A stretch of 33,520 bases of DNA from a virus. Both the position numbers and the translations under genes were made by a program. Below, piece by piece: positions 7,606-15,644 of this stretch (position 1 is the first letter of the stretch; each line of letters opens with the position of its first letter). The stretch lies in the IMG/VR virus record IMGVR_UViG_3300042332_001711, positions 1 through 33,520 of that record. One strand, written 5' to 3'. The notes beneath the pieces were generated by a model that worked only from the letters and a program-made list of their open reading frames with translations, searched no databases and was not told the origin of the DNA.

Positions 7606-8645
7606 ATTGAGTTGTTGTGAATTTCTATTGTTTTTGTATACACTTTATCTTTTATACCGCTAATATCCATCAACTGTATAAATTCATTTATTGCACTCGG
7701 TATATCTACTCCAACCGCATTAAAGGTACTAAGATCTTGATGTATAACTTCTTGGCTGTTAAAATCTACTCGCATATCTCGTGGCGATTTTTGCGTTATT
7801 TTTGTCTTAATAACATCTAAAATCTTTTCATCTATTTGTGTATTTACTACGAGATTAATAAAATTACCATTTAAATCTTTAAAAAAGTCTTCTAAATTTT
7901 CTTTATGTTCAATAATATCAGACAATAATATTTTCTTATGTACAGGCGCCGTGTCGTACGAAACGAATTCCGTATTCATACTGTCTGTGTCTAGTATTGT
8001 AATACCTCTTTCTTGCTCTCTATCTCCAAAATCCATCTGAAACGGCGAACCGAGATATAAAATGCTCGAATCATTTTCATAAATTTTATGTTGTCTTGTA
8101 TGAAAATGACCCGTAATAACCTGTTTATATTTTTGTATTAGTTTTTCTGAATCTTCTCCGTGATCACAAACTTTAAAAGAATTCATTTTGAAATTCACTA
8201 TATCAAAATGACCAAATAAAATATCTCCTCCAGGTAGGGTATCTATATCGATACCCCAAGGGCAAAATGTGTAAGTTTTATTCTTAGAGGTTACCGTAGT
8301 CGGTTTATCGAAAATTTTTACATTACTCCACTCTTTAAATGGTTCTAGAGAGTGCACGTTGCTGTTGTCTCTGAAATAACAGCAATGATTACCTGGTAAC
8401 ATATATACATTAAAATTTTTAAATTTCTTTAAAAATTCTACCCCACAGCTTAATGAAGTTTGTTCGATTTGATGTCTTGTATGAAAAAAATCACCACAAA
8501 ATACTACATCCTTGATATTGTTTTTATTAAGCTCTTCAATAAACCAATCTCCGAAATCTAAAGCAATTTTATGCCACGTAGAAGAATCTTTATGAACACC
8601 TATATGTAGATCAGAAAATAAAGCTATCTTGTCAGAAACAAACAT
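7602..8645 (-). CDS. 47: gp47-like recombination endonuclease subunit (Mre11/SbcD family)
   Basis: This 347-residue calcineurin-like phosphoesterase carries the Mre11/SbcD motifs in order: SDLHIG (D12, H14), FCGDFFH (D52), LPGNH (N86, H87), FGHFD and TGHFHTR. In T4, gp47 and the ATPase gp46 form an Mre11-Rad50-like complex that resects DNA ends for recombination-dependent replication. The length matches T4 gp47. Upstream lies gp55, as in T4-like gene order, but the gene that follows is not gp46. The partner ATPase must be elsewhere, absent, or replaced. Confidence 0.92.
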   Translation of the reverse strand: MFVSDKIALFSDLHIGVHKDSSTWHKIALDFGDWFIEELNKNNIKDVVFCGDFFHTRHQIEQTSLSCGVEFLKKFKNFNVYMLPGNHCCYFRDNSNVHSLEPFKEWSNVKIFDKPTTVTSKNKTYTFCPWGIDIDTLPGGDILFGHFDIVNFKMNSFKVCDHGEDSEKLIQKYKQVITGHFHTRQHKIYENDSSILYLGSPFQMDFGDREQERGITILDTDSMNTEFVSYDTAPVHKKILLSDIIEHKENLEDFFKDLNGNFINLVVNTQIDEKILDVIKTKITQKSPRDMRVDFNSQEVIHQDLSTFNAVGVDIPSAINEFIQLMDISGIKDKVYTKTIEIHNNSI

Positions 8646-8647
8646 AT

Positions 8648-9244
8648 TTACTCTTCATCTACTGTATAATCTTGCTCGTTATTTGAATCGTACGAATCAT
8701 CATCTCCACCTGAATTTCTAGTATTTTTTCTTGTAGGTATTTGATTGTTTTCAGTTAGAAGATTAAACACCTCTTCTTGATACCTATGAAGCGTTTCATA
8801 TTCTTTCTTTTCTTTCTTAATACGGTTTTGAAAAGCTCTGTATGCAACTTTTGTAAAATATGAAAACGGGTTATACCCACTGTTACATTTAAACCTCTTT
8901 CGAGTTAATGCCGTTATCATTTTTATAACTGCATCTCCTATCATCTCTGTTTTAAAAGAGTAATTAATAAAATTTTGAGCGTATCCTAACCTTGTAGCTA
9001 TCTTTTGTACCATATCAGCAAGATCAGAACTCAATTTACCAGAAACATAATATTCTTCAATTAGTTTTTCCATTTGTAACGGATCAACATAATTTTCTTT
9101 CAATTCTTCTTTAGTTCTTCGAACTCTTTTCTTTGGCTTATCAATTACATCGTTAAAACTATCATCTAAACCATCTAGATTGTCATCAACATCTTTAGCG
9201 CTTTTTTTAGTGATCATAAAAATACAATTGGAGTGTACTGACAT
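8648..9244 (-). CDS. 55: late-transcription sigma factor, gp55-like
   Basis: This 198-residue protein resembles T4 gp55, the highly diverged sigma-70 relative that directs host RNA polymerase to TATAAATA promoters. Evidence is the block at about 122-146 (NPFSYFTKVAYRAFQNRIKKE), which matches the conserved sigma region 2-like helix of gp55, preceded by an acidic and then basic low-complexity N-terminus (about 18-45). It sits between gp47 and uvsW. An alternative start is the ATG at 9217. The TATAAATA-like motifs in this window are its expected targets. Confidence 0.85.
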   Translation of the reverse strand: MSVHSNCIFMITKKSAKDVDDNLDGLDDSFNDVIDKPKKRVRRTKEELKENYVDPLQMEKLIEEYYVSGKLSSDLADMVQKIATRLGYAQNFINYSFKTEMIGDAVIKMITALTRKRFKCNSGYNPFSYFTKVAYRAFQNRIKKEKKEYETLHRYQEEVFNLLTENNQIPTRKNTRNSGGDDDSYDSNNEQDYTVDEE

Positions 9245-9255
9245 TTATTAATAAA

Positions 9256-10716
9256 TCAAGCTTCATAAATATCTTTTACAGTATATTTTATAGACTCACT
9301 ACTATAAAGCTCTAAACGTTCTCGCATATGAGATAACGCGTACTTTAAATTATCTGCTATATCTATAATGTAAGCTGTTTTTTTACTTGCGTGTAAACGA
9401 AGACTTCTACCTATAGACTGTATAATTTTAATTTTAGCTTTACCAATAGATGCGAAAACTACATAATGTAAATTACGTATATTAACACCGGTACTAAAAA
9501 TACGGGATATAGCTACACATACTACGTTATCGCTGGTCTCCATTATTTGTCGTATTTTTTCTCTCTCTTCTATCTCTACTGAACCCTGTACAAAAAATAC
9601 CTGACGGTCTTTTAATTCTGATAAAACTTTTAAAAGCACTTCTCCGTGATTGATTCTATCTACCATTATCAGTATGTTTTTCTCAACCTTCGATACTAAT
9701 TTAAGTATTGTTTCGTTTCTAAATTTATTTTCTTGTAAAAATGTAATCTCTTCCTCGTATTCAGCTGTGGGACTTGCAGCTGTTGCCGGTGTAAATTTCG
9801 GTAATACTCTATGATTTACGCATATCACACCAACATTTACCTGTGTAATATATTTTTGATTTCTTAAATCTACAGATTTTTTAGCGTATACAACCTTACC
9901 TAAATTACCTATAATGCTCCATTTATCTATTTGATCAACAGGCATTGTACCTGTAAAACCATAACGAAATATTGCTGGTATTGATTTTACTATTTTATTA
10001 ATAGTATTTGAAGCCTTACATTTATGTACTTCATCAATGATCAAAATATCAATATCTTTAAGTACAGAGATATCCTGTTTTTTTGAAAGCAAAATTTGAC
10101 TGTTAGCTATTATAATGCTTTTTGAAAAGTCTGGCGTATGAGAACCAGTCCATCTAGTAATTTCGTCTTCGGGTATTCCGTACTCTATAAAATCTCCATA
10201 CGTTTGCTGCACGAGCTGTATATCTGGTACAAGTATTAGGGCTTTTTGTTTAACACTGAATTGTGCTTGTATAGATCTACAGAGTGTAGAAATAACAATT
10301 GTCTTACCTGCAGATGTAGGTAAGAGTACAATACCTGAACCATAATTTAAACATTCTCTAATCGATTCTTCTTGATAATCCCTAAGAGGTATATTTAATT
10401 GCTGTATTACGTCTTGTAACTGCGGTATCGTTGTTTTCTGTCTGAAGAGATCGGTGTACGTTATCTGTACACTCGTACCAGATAGTTGTAAATTGTGTAA
10501 ATAAGTCTCAATTTCGCAAAGTAAACGCGGCTCAAATCTACCTTGTGGTGTTATAGCGTACTTTCTTGTAGCGGGTCTATAACCCACAGAAAACCTACGC
10601 TTAAAAACTTGTTGCTTATCTTCTACAGAAAAATACTCTCTTATATTAGGTAAATAGTCTGATACTATCAAACCTTTACTTCTCGAAACATCGTAATCTA
10701 TAAGTATTTTCACCAT
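9256..10716 (-). CDS. uvsW: UvsW-like superfamily 2 helicase
   Basis: This 486-residue SF2 helicase has Q-motif-like LRDYQEESI (111-119), Walker A PTSAGKT (133-139), Walker B DEVH (228-231), motif III TGTMP and motif VI QSIGRSLR, in the expected order. The N-terminal 100 residues before the helicase core fit the small DNA-binding domain of T4 UvsW. T4 UvsW unwinds branched DNA and R-loops and shifts replication from origin to recombination mode. It is followed by gp55 and preceded by a UvsY-like gene, matching T4's uvsW-uvsY pairing. Confidence 0.92.
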   Translation of the reverse strand: MVKILIDYDVSRSKGLIVSDYLPNIREYFSVEDKQQVFKRRFSVGYRPATRKYAITPQGRFEPRLLCEIETYLHNLQLSGTSVQITYTDLFRQKTTIPQLQDVIQQLNIPLRDYQEESIRECLNYGSGIVLLPTSAGKTIVISTLCRSIQAQFSVKQKALILVPDIQLVQQTYGDFIEYGIPEDEITRWTGSHTPDFSKSIIIANSQILLSKKQDISVLKDIDILIIDEVHKCKASNTINKIVKSIPAIFRYGFTGTMPVDQIDKWSIIGNLGKVVYAKKSVDLRNQKYITQVNVGVICVNHRVLPKFTPATAASPTAEYEEEITFLQENKFRNETILKLVSKVEKNILIMVDRINHGEVLLKVLSELKDRQVFFVQGSVEIEEREKIRQIMETSDNVVCVAISRIFSTGVNIRNLHYVVFASIGKAKIKIIQSIGRSLRLHASKKTAYIIDIADNLKYALSHMRERLELYSSESIKYTVKDIYEA

Positions 10717-10718
10717 AC

Positions 10719-11153
10719 TTAGGTGGTTTCCAGTTGTATTATCTTTATAATGTTCGAAATATCATACGATATACTTCGAAAATTTGCTTCAATTTTTAGT
10801 AAATATTCTACAAGCAGTTCATTTTCTGTTACCTGTTCATCTATTTTCTGTATTACAGGGTGCTCATCAACTGCACTATCCATAGTTTTAACTGTTAATC
10901 CTACAGGCGAATCTTGCTGTATTTTGTCAATAATTTTCTGTCTCGCCTGCTTTCTAAGTTTTTTAAGTTTTAAAATTTCTTGCTTATGAAACATTAATCT
11001 CGAGACCCAATAATGTCTTGCAACAGGTAATCCCATCTGTACCTCCTTCATGTTAAATTCATCAACATTAACCTGTTTAGCTATATCTTCATGATACTTT
11101 TCAAACAAAGATTTAGTTTTTACTTCGATATTATTCAGCTCACTCTCTATCAC
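10719..11153 (-). CDS. uvsY: probable UvsY-like recombination mediator
   Basis: From the GTG chosen here the protein is 144 residues (T4 UvsY is 137). A TTG at 11183 would add a hydrophobic stretch that does not fit. Identification rests on size, position next to uvsW, and a similar pattern: an N-terminal helix, an ARHYWVSRLMFHKQEILKLK block like the T4 YSKWLNKHSSIKKEML region, then a charged segment and a C-terminal helical part. In T4, UvsY loads UvsX recombinase onto Gp32-coated single-stranded DNA. The similarity is weak and could not be confirmed without a profile search. Confidence 0.65.
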   Translation of the reverse strand: MIESELNNIEVKTKSLFEKYHEDIAKQVNVDEFNMKEVQMGLPVARHYWVSRLMFHKQEILKLKKLRKQARQKIIDKIQQDSPVGLTVKTMDSAVDEHPVIQKIDEQVTENELLVEYLLKIEANFRSISYDISNIIKIIQLETT

Positions 11154-11197
11154 AATAACAATAATAAAACAATCTCTATACAAATCAACGTATTTCG

Positions 11198-11205
11198 TAT
11201 AAATA
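11198..11205 (+). promoter_or_regulatory. late promoter, exact TATAAATA
   Basis: This is an exact match to the T4 late promoter -10 motif, 11 bases before the ATG at 11217. With the usual spacing, transcription would begin about six bases downstream, leaving a leader of only a few bases. Confidence 0.75.
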
Positions 11206-11216
11206 AAGATATTATA

Positions 11217-11435
11217 ATGAATTTTAATGAACTAGTAATTCAAGTTATTGAGTCTGGAAACGTCGCAGGCGGGTCAGATAGTGTGTACGGTTCTGGTGCA
11301 GGTAGTAACAGTTCTGCGTTTTCAAGTGACTTGATATACAACCCTAACGACGCTCGTATACCTAAGGGTAGTTACCCTATTACAAGACGTGAGCTTATTA
11401 CTAGTAATAAGCTCAATAAGAGAAAGAAAAAGTAG
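11217..11435 (+). CDS. small late protein with a possible capsid-targeting N-terminus
   Basis: The start is the ATG at 11217, just after a perfect TATAAATA. The longer upstream frame would run through the promoter. The product is 72 residues: an amphipathic N-terminal stretch (MNFNELVIQVIE, then SG), a Gly/Ser-rich linker (about 17-35), and a basic C-terminus ending KRKKK. The N-terminus resembles those of the proteins starting at 13143, 20818 and 23785 and ends with an E followed by a small residue, like prohead-protease sites in T4 internal proteins. Function is unknown. Confidence 0.6.
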   Translation: MNFNELVIQVIESGNVAGGSDSVYGSGAGSNSSAFSSDLIYNPNDARIPKGSYPITRRELITSNKLNKRKKK

Positions 11436-11437
11436 AG

Positions 11438-11872
11438 ATGGATACAGGTCACTGGTTGCTTGATCCTGGAGTCGTATTTAGCGAAGATACTTTTGGATTC
11501 ATATACATAATAACCAACAGGGTTAATAGTAAGAAATACATCGGTAAAAAGCAATGTGGTCGTAAAGTTAAACGCAAGCCGCTTAAAGGTAAAACTCGTA
11601 ATAGAATTGATCATAAAGAATCAGACTGGAAGACGTATACTTCCTCTTCTAATGAAATAAATAAAGATATCGAAAAAGACGGTAAGAATAATTTCGAGTT
11701 TCGCATTCTTAAAACGTGCGGTTCCAAGTGGGAGCTTGCTTATTATGAAGCCAAGCTTCAATTTGACAATGAGGTCTTATTAAATGAGAATTTTTATAAC
11801 GGTATAATAAATTTACGAATAGGCACTCCACCGAAGTACATATTGGACGCTAGTGCCCAGAGGCATAAATAA
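11438..11872 (+). CDS. GIY-YIG nuclease domain protein
   Basis: This 144-residue protein has FIYIITN (22-28) and KKYIGKKQ (33-40) as the GIY and YIG elements, then ESDWKTYTSSSNEI, which fits the conserved W-x-x-Y-x-S-S block of phage GIY-YIG proteins, and YYEAKLQ (about 102-108) with the expected catalytic glutamate. Lysine-rich segments surround the core. It could be a homing endonuclease-like or repair nuclease. No DNA-binding domain beyond the core is evident. It lies 3 bp after the small late gene and shares its late promoter. Confidence 0.8.
   Translation: MDTGHWLLDPGVVFSEDTFGFIYIITNRVNSKKYIGKKQCGRKVKRKPLKGKTRNRIDHKESDWKTYTSSSNEINKDIEKDGKNNFEFRILKTCGSKWELAYYEAKLQFDNEVLLNENFYNGIINLRIGTPPKYILDASAQRHK
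11864..11871 (+). promoter_or_regulatory. late promoter-like CATAAATA
   Basis: This is a one-base variant of TATAAATA (first base C), 10 bases before the ATG at 11882. The context GGCATAAATA also occurs at 13128. It overlaps the end of the GIY-YIG gene. Confidence 0.55.
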
Positions 11873-11881
11873 CATAAAGAT

Positions 11882-12502
11882 ATGGCTAACTCGAAAAAAA
11901 TGACCGTAACCCCTGTTAGTCGATGTCTTTATTGTAATTCCGTAAGCTTTGGTAAAGGTTGCAGATTTGCTCCTAAGGGGGTTCACTTTCACGCCGGGGA
12001 TACAAAAAAATGTTCATACTGCGGGTCTACAAGCTTCGGTAAAGGGTGTAAACTTAATCCGTTTGGAGATTTACATATACACGGTATACCATATAATAAT
12101 ATGATATCTGAAACAATAAATGATAATATGCGTAACAAAATTTTACTTAACGAACTAGTCAAAGATATACAGAACTATAAAGCTTATGATCTGGGCATAA
12201 TTGACATAAGCGGCAATAAGGTGAGAGAGCCTGTAACCGAGGAAGAGAAAGCTTCATATACCCAATTAACAAAAACTCTCTTACGCATAAAGCGTCATCT
12301 AGGAAGTAAAGCTGAATTAATCTTTAATACTTCTTTGCTTGAAGGTGCCGTGTGCGAGGAGTATAATCCAAATACGCACAAAAAGCTTCTTGAGTTTAAA
12401 AGTAACGTTAAACATAAATTTAATGATATTTTTGAACTTATTGATAAAGCTCTAAGTGACGGTATTACACTCGAACAAATAGATGCTACCTTTCAAGAAT
12501 AA
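11882..12502 (+). CDS. protein with two tandem zinc-binding motifs
   Basis: This 206-residue protein has two similar zinc-binding units near its N-terminus: C15-x2-C18-x8-C27 with H35 and H37, and C44-x2-C47-x8-C56 with H65 and H67, each with the core SFGKGC. This is an internal duplication of about 29 residues. The remaining about 135 residues are charged and probably helical. The late promoter-like motif upstream suggests late expression. No function is recognised. A structural role, such as assembly or tail completion, is possible but unsupported. Confidence 0.75.
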   Translation: MANSKKMTVTPVSRCLYCNSVSFGKGCRFAPKGVHFHAGDTKKCSYCGSTSFGKGCKLNPFGDLHIHGIPYNNMISETINDNMRNKILLNELVKDIQNYKAYDLGIIDISGNKVREPVTEEEKASYTQLTKTLLRIKRHLGSKAELIFNTSLLEGAVCEEYNPNTHKKLLEFKSNVKHKFNDIFELIDKALSDGITLEQIDATFQE

Positions 12503-13007
12503 TATTTACAAAGAATATCCTGCTACAAGAATATGTACTATAGATTACTACCCTGTAATCTTAGAGTCCATTAAAGAATCGTACGAGACGTGTCGTCAAC
12601 TCGGCTTGACAGGTAGTCACTGGACTAAACACACATCTGACATAACTAAGCTATTCTTACATCATACACTTAATAGCTTGTGTGACAAGTATACGGAATG
12701 TAATTCTGTCTTTCGCAAAGTATACATAGTGTATCCTGTAAATACAGATACTAATACTACTAGATTTATTAATAATTACTTACAGAAGATATTAAGAATA
12801 TGCCCGTTTCCGTGGTGTAAGGTACCGTCTTTATCTAGCCCGGAAATAGAATCTGCAGCTGTAAGAGCAGCTGATAAACATAAGAGCAATTACTCAAGAA
12901 CATTTAATTTTACAAAAAACAATAGCTTACATGCGTTTACAAAAAAAATGCAAAAAAAACGCATATTTTCAAACTCTATAGTTGATTTTTCACGGGCGCA
13001 CGATTAA
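12483..13007 (+). CDS. hypothetical protein
   Basis: This 174-residue protein starts at an ATG inside the preceding gene (20-bp overlap, different frame), which suggests translational coupling. It is Tyr-, Lys- and Arg-rich. Scattered cysteines (five in the first 110 residues, including CPFPWC) do not form a clear zinc site. No domain is recognised. After it comes a 135-bp non-coding stretch with the late promoter of the next gene. Confidence 0.65.
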   Translation: MLPFKNNIYKEYPATRICTIDYYPVILESIKESYETCRQLGLTGSHWTKHTSDITKLFLHHTLNSLCDKYTECNSVFRKVYIVYPVNTDTNTTRFINNYLQKILRICPFPWCKVPSLSSPEIESAAVRAADKHKSNYSRTFNFTKNNSLHAFTKKMQKKRIFSNSIVDFSRAHD

Positions 13008-13129
13008 GTCTTTTAAAGCTTTTAGAGCCCCAGAACAAGTGTTTTTTTTTCGTTTACGAAAAGATACACAATCTCTAAATTCTCTAAAGATTCTTTTTGC
13101 ACTTTTCGTGCTCCAAATACCCTCAAAGG

Positions 13130-13137
13130 CATAAATA
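13130..13137 (+). promoter_or_regulatory. late promoter-like CATAAATA
   Basis: A one-base variant of TATAAATA ending 5 bases before the ATG at 13143. Standard late promoter spacing would place the start of transcription at or next to the start codon, giving a leaderless message. Confidence 0.55.
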
Positions 13138-13142
13138 AATAC

Positions 13143-13463
13143 ATGAACAAATTTGATTCTATCATAAGTGATCTGTGTGAAGCTAATGGTTTCCCTAATC
13201 AGCAACAAAGCACTACTACAAATACTACTACAAATACTAATCAACAGCAGCAAAGCACAGGTACTAATAACACTAATACCAATCAACCGCAAAATACTGG
13301 TACAAATCAACAGCAACAGAACACTAATACAAATCAGCAACAACAAAATACTAATCAACAGCAAAAAATTGATTTACAGAAGCTAATGACCGATTTTAAC
13401 AATAATACTCTCAGTATTAAGAACGTAAAAGATTTTGAAAAATACGGTCTTAAGGCAAGTTGA
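13143..13463 (+). CDS. N/Q/T-rich low-complexity late protein
   Basis: This 106-residue protein has three parts: an amphipathic N-terminus (MNKFDSIISDLCE, then AN), a middle (about residues 19-75) made almost only of Asn, Gln and Thr with a little Ser, Gly and Pro, and a short C-terminal part that looks like an ordered helix (LQKLMTDF, then VKDFEKYG). The N-terminus ends in L-C-E|A, which fits the [LI]-x-E cleavage rule of T4 prohead protease. The disordered middle is prion-like in composition. An internal-head or virion role is inferred. Its antisense strand gives a false hydrophobic frame. Confidence 0.7.
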   Translation: MNKFDSIISDLCEANGFPNQQQSTTTNTTTNTNQQQQSTGTNNTNTNQPQNTGTNQQQQNTNTNQQQQNTNQQQKIDLQKLMTDFNNNTLSIKNVKDFEKYGLKAS

Positions 13464-13470
13464 TTACGTT

Positions 13471-13478
13471 AATAAATA
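13471..13478 (+). promoter_or_regulatory. late promoter-like AATAAATA
   Basis: A variant of the late motif 18 bases before the ATG at 13497, which leaves room for a short leader. It is weaker evidence than the exact match at 11198. Confidence 0.4.
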
Positions 13479-13496
13479 ATCTATAATCGCTGTTAC

Positions 13497-13805
13497 ATGA
13501 AAGCAGCAAAAAAAATAGACAACAAAGCATACTCTGTAAAATTAACAGAAAAGCAAGCTAACCTCTTGATTGAAACATTATTGTTTGCAAGCTCTGTAAA
13601 TATAGGCTCTGAATGGTCTGATGACGATAAGACAGAGCTTGTTGATCTAGCAGTTATAGTAAAAAATACTATAGGTGAAGGTGATCTATCTCTTAAAAAT
13701 TTGACTTTTTATGATGATGAAGAGCTGTGTGAACCATGGACTTCTAAAATACAGCAAAATTTTGAAATAGAGCATTTCGAAATTAAAACATTAGAGAGTA
13801 TTTGA
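13497..13805 (+). CDS. hypothetical acidic protein
   Basis: This is a 102-residue protein with a Lys-rich N-terminus (KAAKKIDNKAY), a probable helix around 20-45, and a strongly acidic stretch (WSDDDKTE and later FYDDEEL). No family is recognised. It lies between the N/Q/T-rich protein and queD with a 4-bp gap to queD, so it may be co-transcribed with the deazaguanine genes. Confidence 0.65.
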   Translation: MKAAKKIDNKAYSVKLTEKQANLLIETLLFASSVNIGSEWSDDDKTELVDLAVIVKNTIGEGDLSLKNLTFYDDEELCEPWTSKIQQNFEIEHFEIKTLESI

Positions 13806-13809
13806 TACT

Positions 13810-14250
13810 ATGTACCAATCAACAAAGATAATTGAGTTAGGTTCATGTGCTTTTCGTCAATGGAGAGCAGAAGGAACTCGTTGCAAATACCTTCACGGGT
13901 ATAGATTGATGGCTAAATTTTGGTTTGAATGCTCAGAACTAGATCACCGCAATTGGTGTGTTAATTTTGGAGGTCTTAAGGAGCTTAAACAAATTCTTCA
14001 AACCCAATTTGATCATACCCTCGTTCTTGCGGTAGATGATCCTCTTCTTACGCACTTTCGAGAAATACATGAGCGGGGTGGTTGCGATCTTCGTGTAATG
14101 GATGGAGTAGGTATAGAGAAGACAGCAGAGTGGTGCTTTAAGACTGCTCGTTTGTTTTTAGAATCAAACGAAGAAACCTATAAAAGATGCTGGGTTTCTA
14201 GAGTAGAAGTTTGGGAACACGAGCAAAACAGTGCAATTTATACAGAATAA
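13810..14250 (+). CDS. queD: QueD-like 6-carboxy-tetrahydropterin synthase, diverged zinc site
   Basis: This 146-residue protein fits the PTPS/QueD family in length and order: a CKYLHGY block (C25, H29) where typical enzymes have C-x-x-x-H-G-H, FWFE, DHRNWCVNFGGLKELK (the typical D-x-x-x-W-x-x-D/N-F-G-x-L-K), FDHTLVL (67-73) and an E/H pair near the C-terminus (WEHE). The usual first zinc histidine (around residue 15-18, here AFRQW) and the second histidine of HGH are replaced (HGY). Zinc binding and activity may therefore differ. With queE downstream it would make 6-carboxytetrahydropterin on the way to 7-deazaguanines. Confidence 0.85.
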   Translation: MYQSTKIIELGSCAFRQWRAEGTRCKYLHGYRLMAKFWFECSELDHRNWCVNFGGLKELKQILQTQFDHTLVLAVDDPLLTHFREIHERGGCDLRVMDGVGIEKTAEWCFKTARLFLESNEETYKRCWVSRVEVWEHEQNSAIYTE

Positions 14251-14489
14251 AAATTATGAATATTTTTAATTTTCTTATATTCCTCAACAGAGATATATTC
14301 AAAGCTTAGTTTATCGCCTTTTTTAAAATGATGTTTAACGCGATTCTTAGCTATTTTTTTAATAATAATAAAACCATTTAATTTCATTTCGTATAATGAG
14401 GGTGACGGGTACAGACCTATTTGACGTATATCACCCTCCGATAGAAAAAGTATTGTCTTGAATAATGAGAATAGTATATTAAAATACAC
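14238..14489 (-). CDS. possible small minus-strand gene between queD and queE
   Basis: This 83-residue frame on the minus strand fills the gap between the plus-strand queD and queE genes. It overlaps queD by 13 bp and starts 3 bp from the queE start. The C-terminal half (KKGDKLSFEYISVEEYKKI) looks like a normal small beta-rich protein, perhaps a barrel. No family is recognised and no ribosome site is clear. If it is not a gene, this gap holds no visible feature on the plus strand. Lone opposite-strand genes in an operon are unusual. Confidence 0.45.
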   Translation of the reverse strand: MYFNILFSLFKTILFLSEGDIRQIGLYPSPSLYEMKLNGFIIIKKIAKNRVKHHFKKGDKLSFEYISVEEYKKIKNIHNFYSV

Positions 14490-14491
14490 TG

Positions 14492-15316
14492 ATGGAAATT
14501 AAAAATACCCTATCAATTTCAGAGCACTTTTACTCTATTCAATGCGAAGGAGCATCCACAGGTTACCCTGCGTATTTTATACGGCTTAAAGGTTGTAATC
14601 TTAGCTGCGGTCTCACGACGCAGCACTTGCTAAGTGTAAAAAATGCAGGGAGAAATAATACGGACTCTGGTTCATTTGTCGGAGATTTACACGAACAAGG
14701 ATCTGCAACATGGACTTGTGATACTGCTCCAATTTGGCTGTTTGGAGACAGACTTAATCATGATGACTTGATTAATAGTTGGAAGAAAAACGGCTTGCTC
14801 GATTGGATTAGGCAAGGGAGAATTCATCTGATCTGGTCGGGCGGGGAACCAACTATACCTAAGCATCAAAAGGCAATCATTGATTTTTTAGATTATCTTC
14901 ATGCTGACGACAAACTACCACAAACATACAACGAAATTGAAACAAACGGTACCTTTTATTTAGAAGAACGTCTGTTCAATTGGTTACAACAAATTAACTG
15001 CTCGGTTAAACTTGCTAATTCAGGAATGGAACAAAACAAAAGAATAGTTCCAGAAGCTCTCAAAAGGATTATGGAACATCCTAATTTTTGGTTTAAGTTT
15101 GTTATTTCAAGCGAAGATGATCTTAGAGAGATTATTAAGGACTTTATCGAACCTTTTAATATACCGTGGAATAGAATCTTGATGATGCCTGGTTTGGATA
15201 GTCAAGTAAACTTTCACGAAAGAACACGCTTTGTCTTAGAAATGGCTAAAAAATACGGTTATATTGGTCTTACAAGACTCCATGTATCAGCTTGGGATAA
15301 AACAACCGGAGTTTAG
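14492..15316 (+). CDS. queE: QueE-like 7-carboxy-7-deazaguanine synthase (radical SAM)
   Basis: This 274-residue protein has the QueE start (EHFYSIQCEGASTGYPAYFIRLKGCN) with C35 and C39, then a 36-residue insertion before C76 (ATWTCDT) in place of the usual nearby cysteine of the iron-sulphur cluster motif. WSGGEPTIPK follows as the SAM-binding GGE motif, and NEIETNGT and FVIS are typical later strands. Several QueE subgroups, including phage ones, have such an insertion. It would convert 6-carboxytetrahydropterin to 7-carboxy-7-deazaguanine. No queC, folE, DpdA or other deazaguanine transferase is in the window. The product may be used for DNA or tRNA modification. Confidence 0.9.
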   Translation: MEIKNTLSISEHFYSIQCEGASTGYPAYFIRLKGCNLSCGLTTQHLLSVKNAGRNNTDSGSFVGDLHEQGSATWTCDTAPIWLFGDRLNHDDLINSWKKNGLLDWIRQGRIHLIWSGGEPTIPKHQKAIIDFLDYLHADDKLPQTYNEIETNGTFYLEERLFNWLQQINCSVKLANSGMEQNKRIVPEALKRIMEHPNFWFKFVISSEDDLREIIKDFIEPFNIPWNRILMMPGLDSQVNFHERTRFVLEMAKKYGYIGLTRLHVSAWDKTTGV

Positions 15317-15360
15317 AGAATATCGGATTGTATGGATAAACACTCTCTTGCTTTACGTGT

Positions 15361-15642
15361 ATGAAAAAACTAGAAAAAACGTTTACAAAAAAAGGCTTTA
15401 TATACAAGCAAATAAGCCGTGTAGGTAACAAGGCAATATATACTCAAAAAAGAGATGATTCCCAGAGTGTTGTAACACGTTACGAGGTCATTGTTATCAA
15501 GTCTCATGATGGTTACGAGATCGCAGGTAATAAGATACCTGCTGGAGAAGTATACCCGAGCTCCACTCAGTGGGGTACACAAGGATGGACATATGTGGAT
15601 TTACAGGGTGCGGAGAATAAGTTTAAAAAGCTTAAAGAATAG
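15361..15642 (+). CDS. hypothetical protein
   Basis: This is a 93-residue basic protein, predicted mostly beta with a few aromatic residues (KKGFIYKQISRVGNKAIYTQ, then WGTQGWTYV). It resembles small phage proteins of unknown role with a KxGxxYxxxxRxGxxAxY pattern, but I can name no family. It lies 3 bp before the next gene, so the two are probably co-expressed. Confidence 0.65.
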   Translation: MKKLEKTFTKKGFIYKQISRVGNKAIYTQKRDDSQSVVTRYEVIVIKSHDGYEIAGNKIPAGEVYPSSTQWGTQGWTYVDLQGAENKFKKLKE

Positions 15643-15644
15643 TC

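Noticed and set aside
13050-13072. TTTTCG/CGAAAA hairpin in the gap before the N/Q/T-rich gene
   Set aside because: On the plus strand it has no following T-run, so it is not a convincing terminator.
12990-13364. 124-residue minus-strand hydrophobic frame
   Set aside because: It is antisense to the N/Q/T-rich protein; the CAG/AAT-type codons read backwards as leucine and isoleucine.
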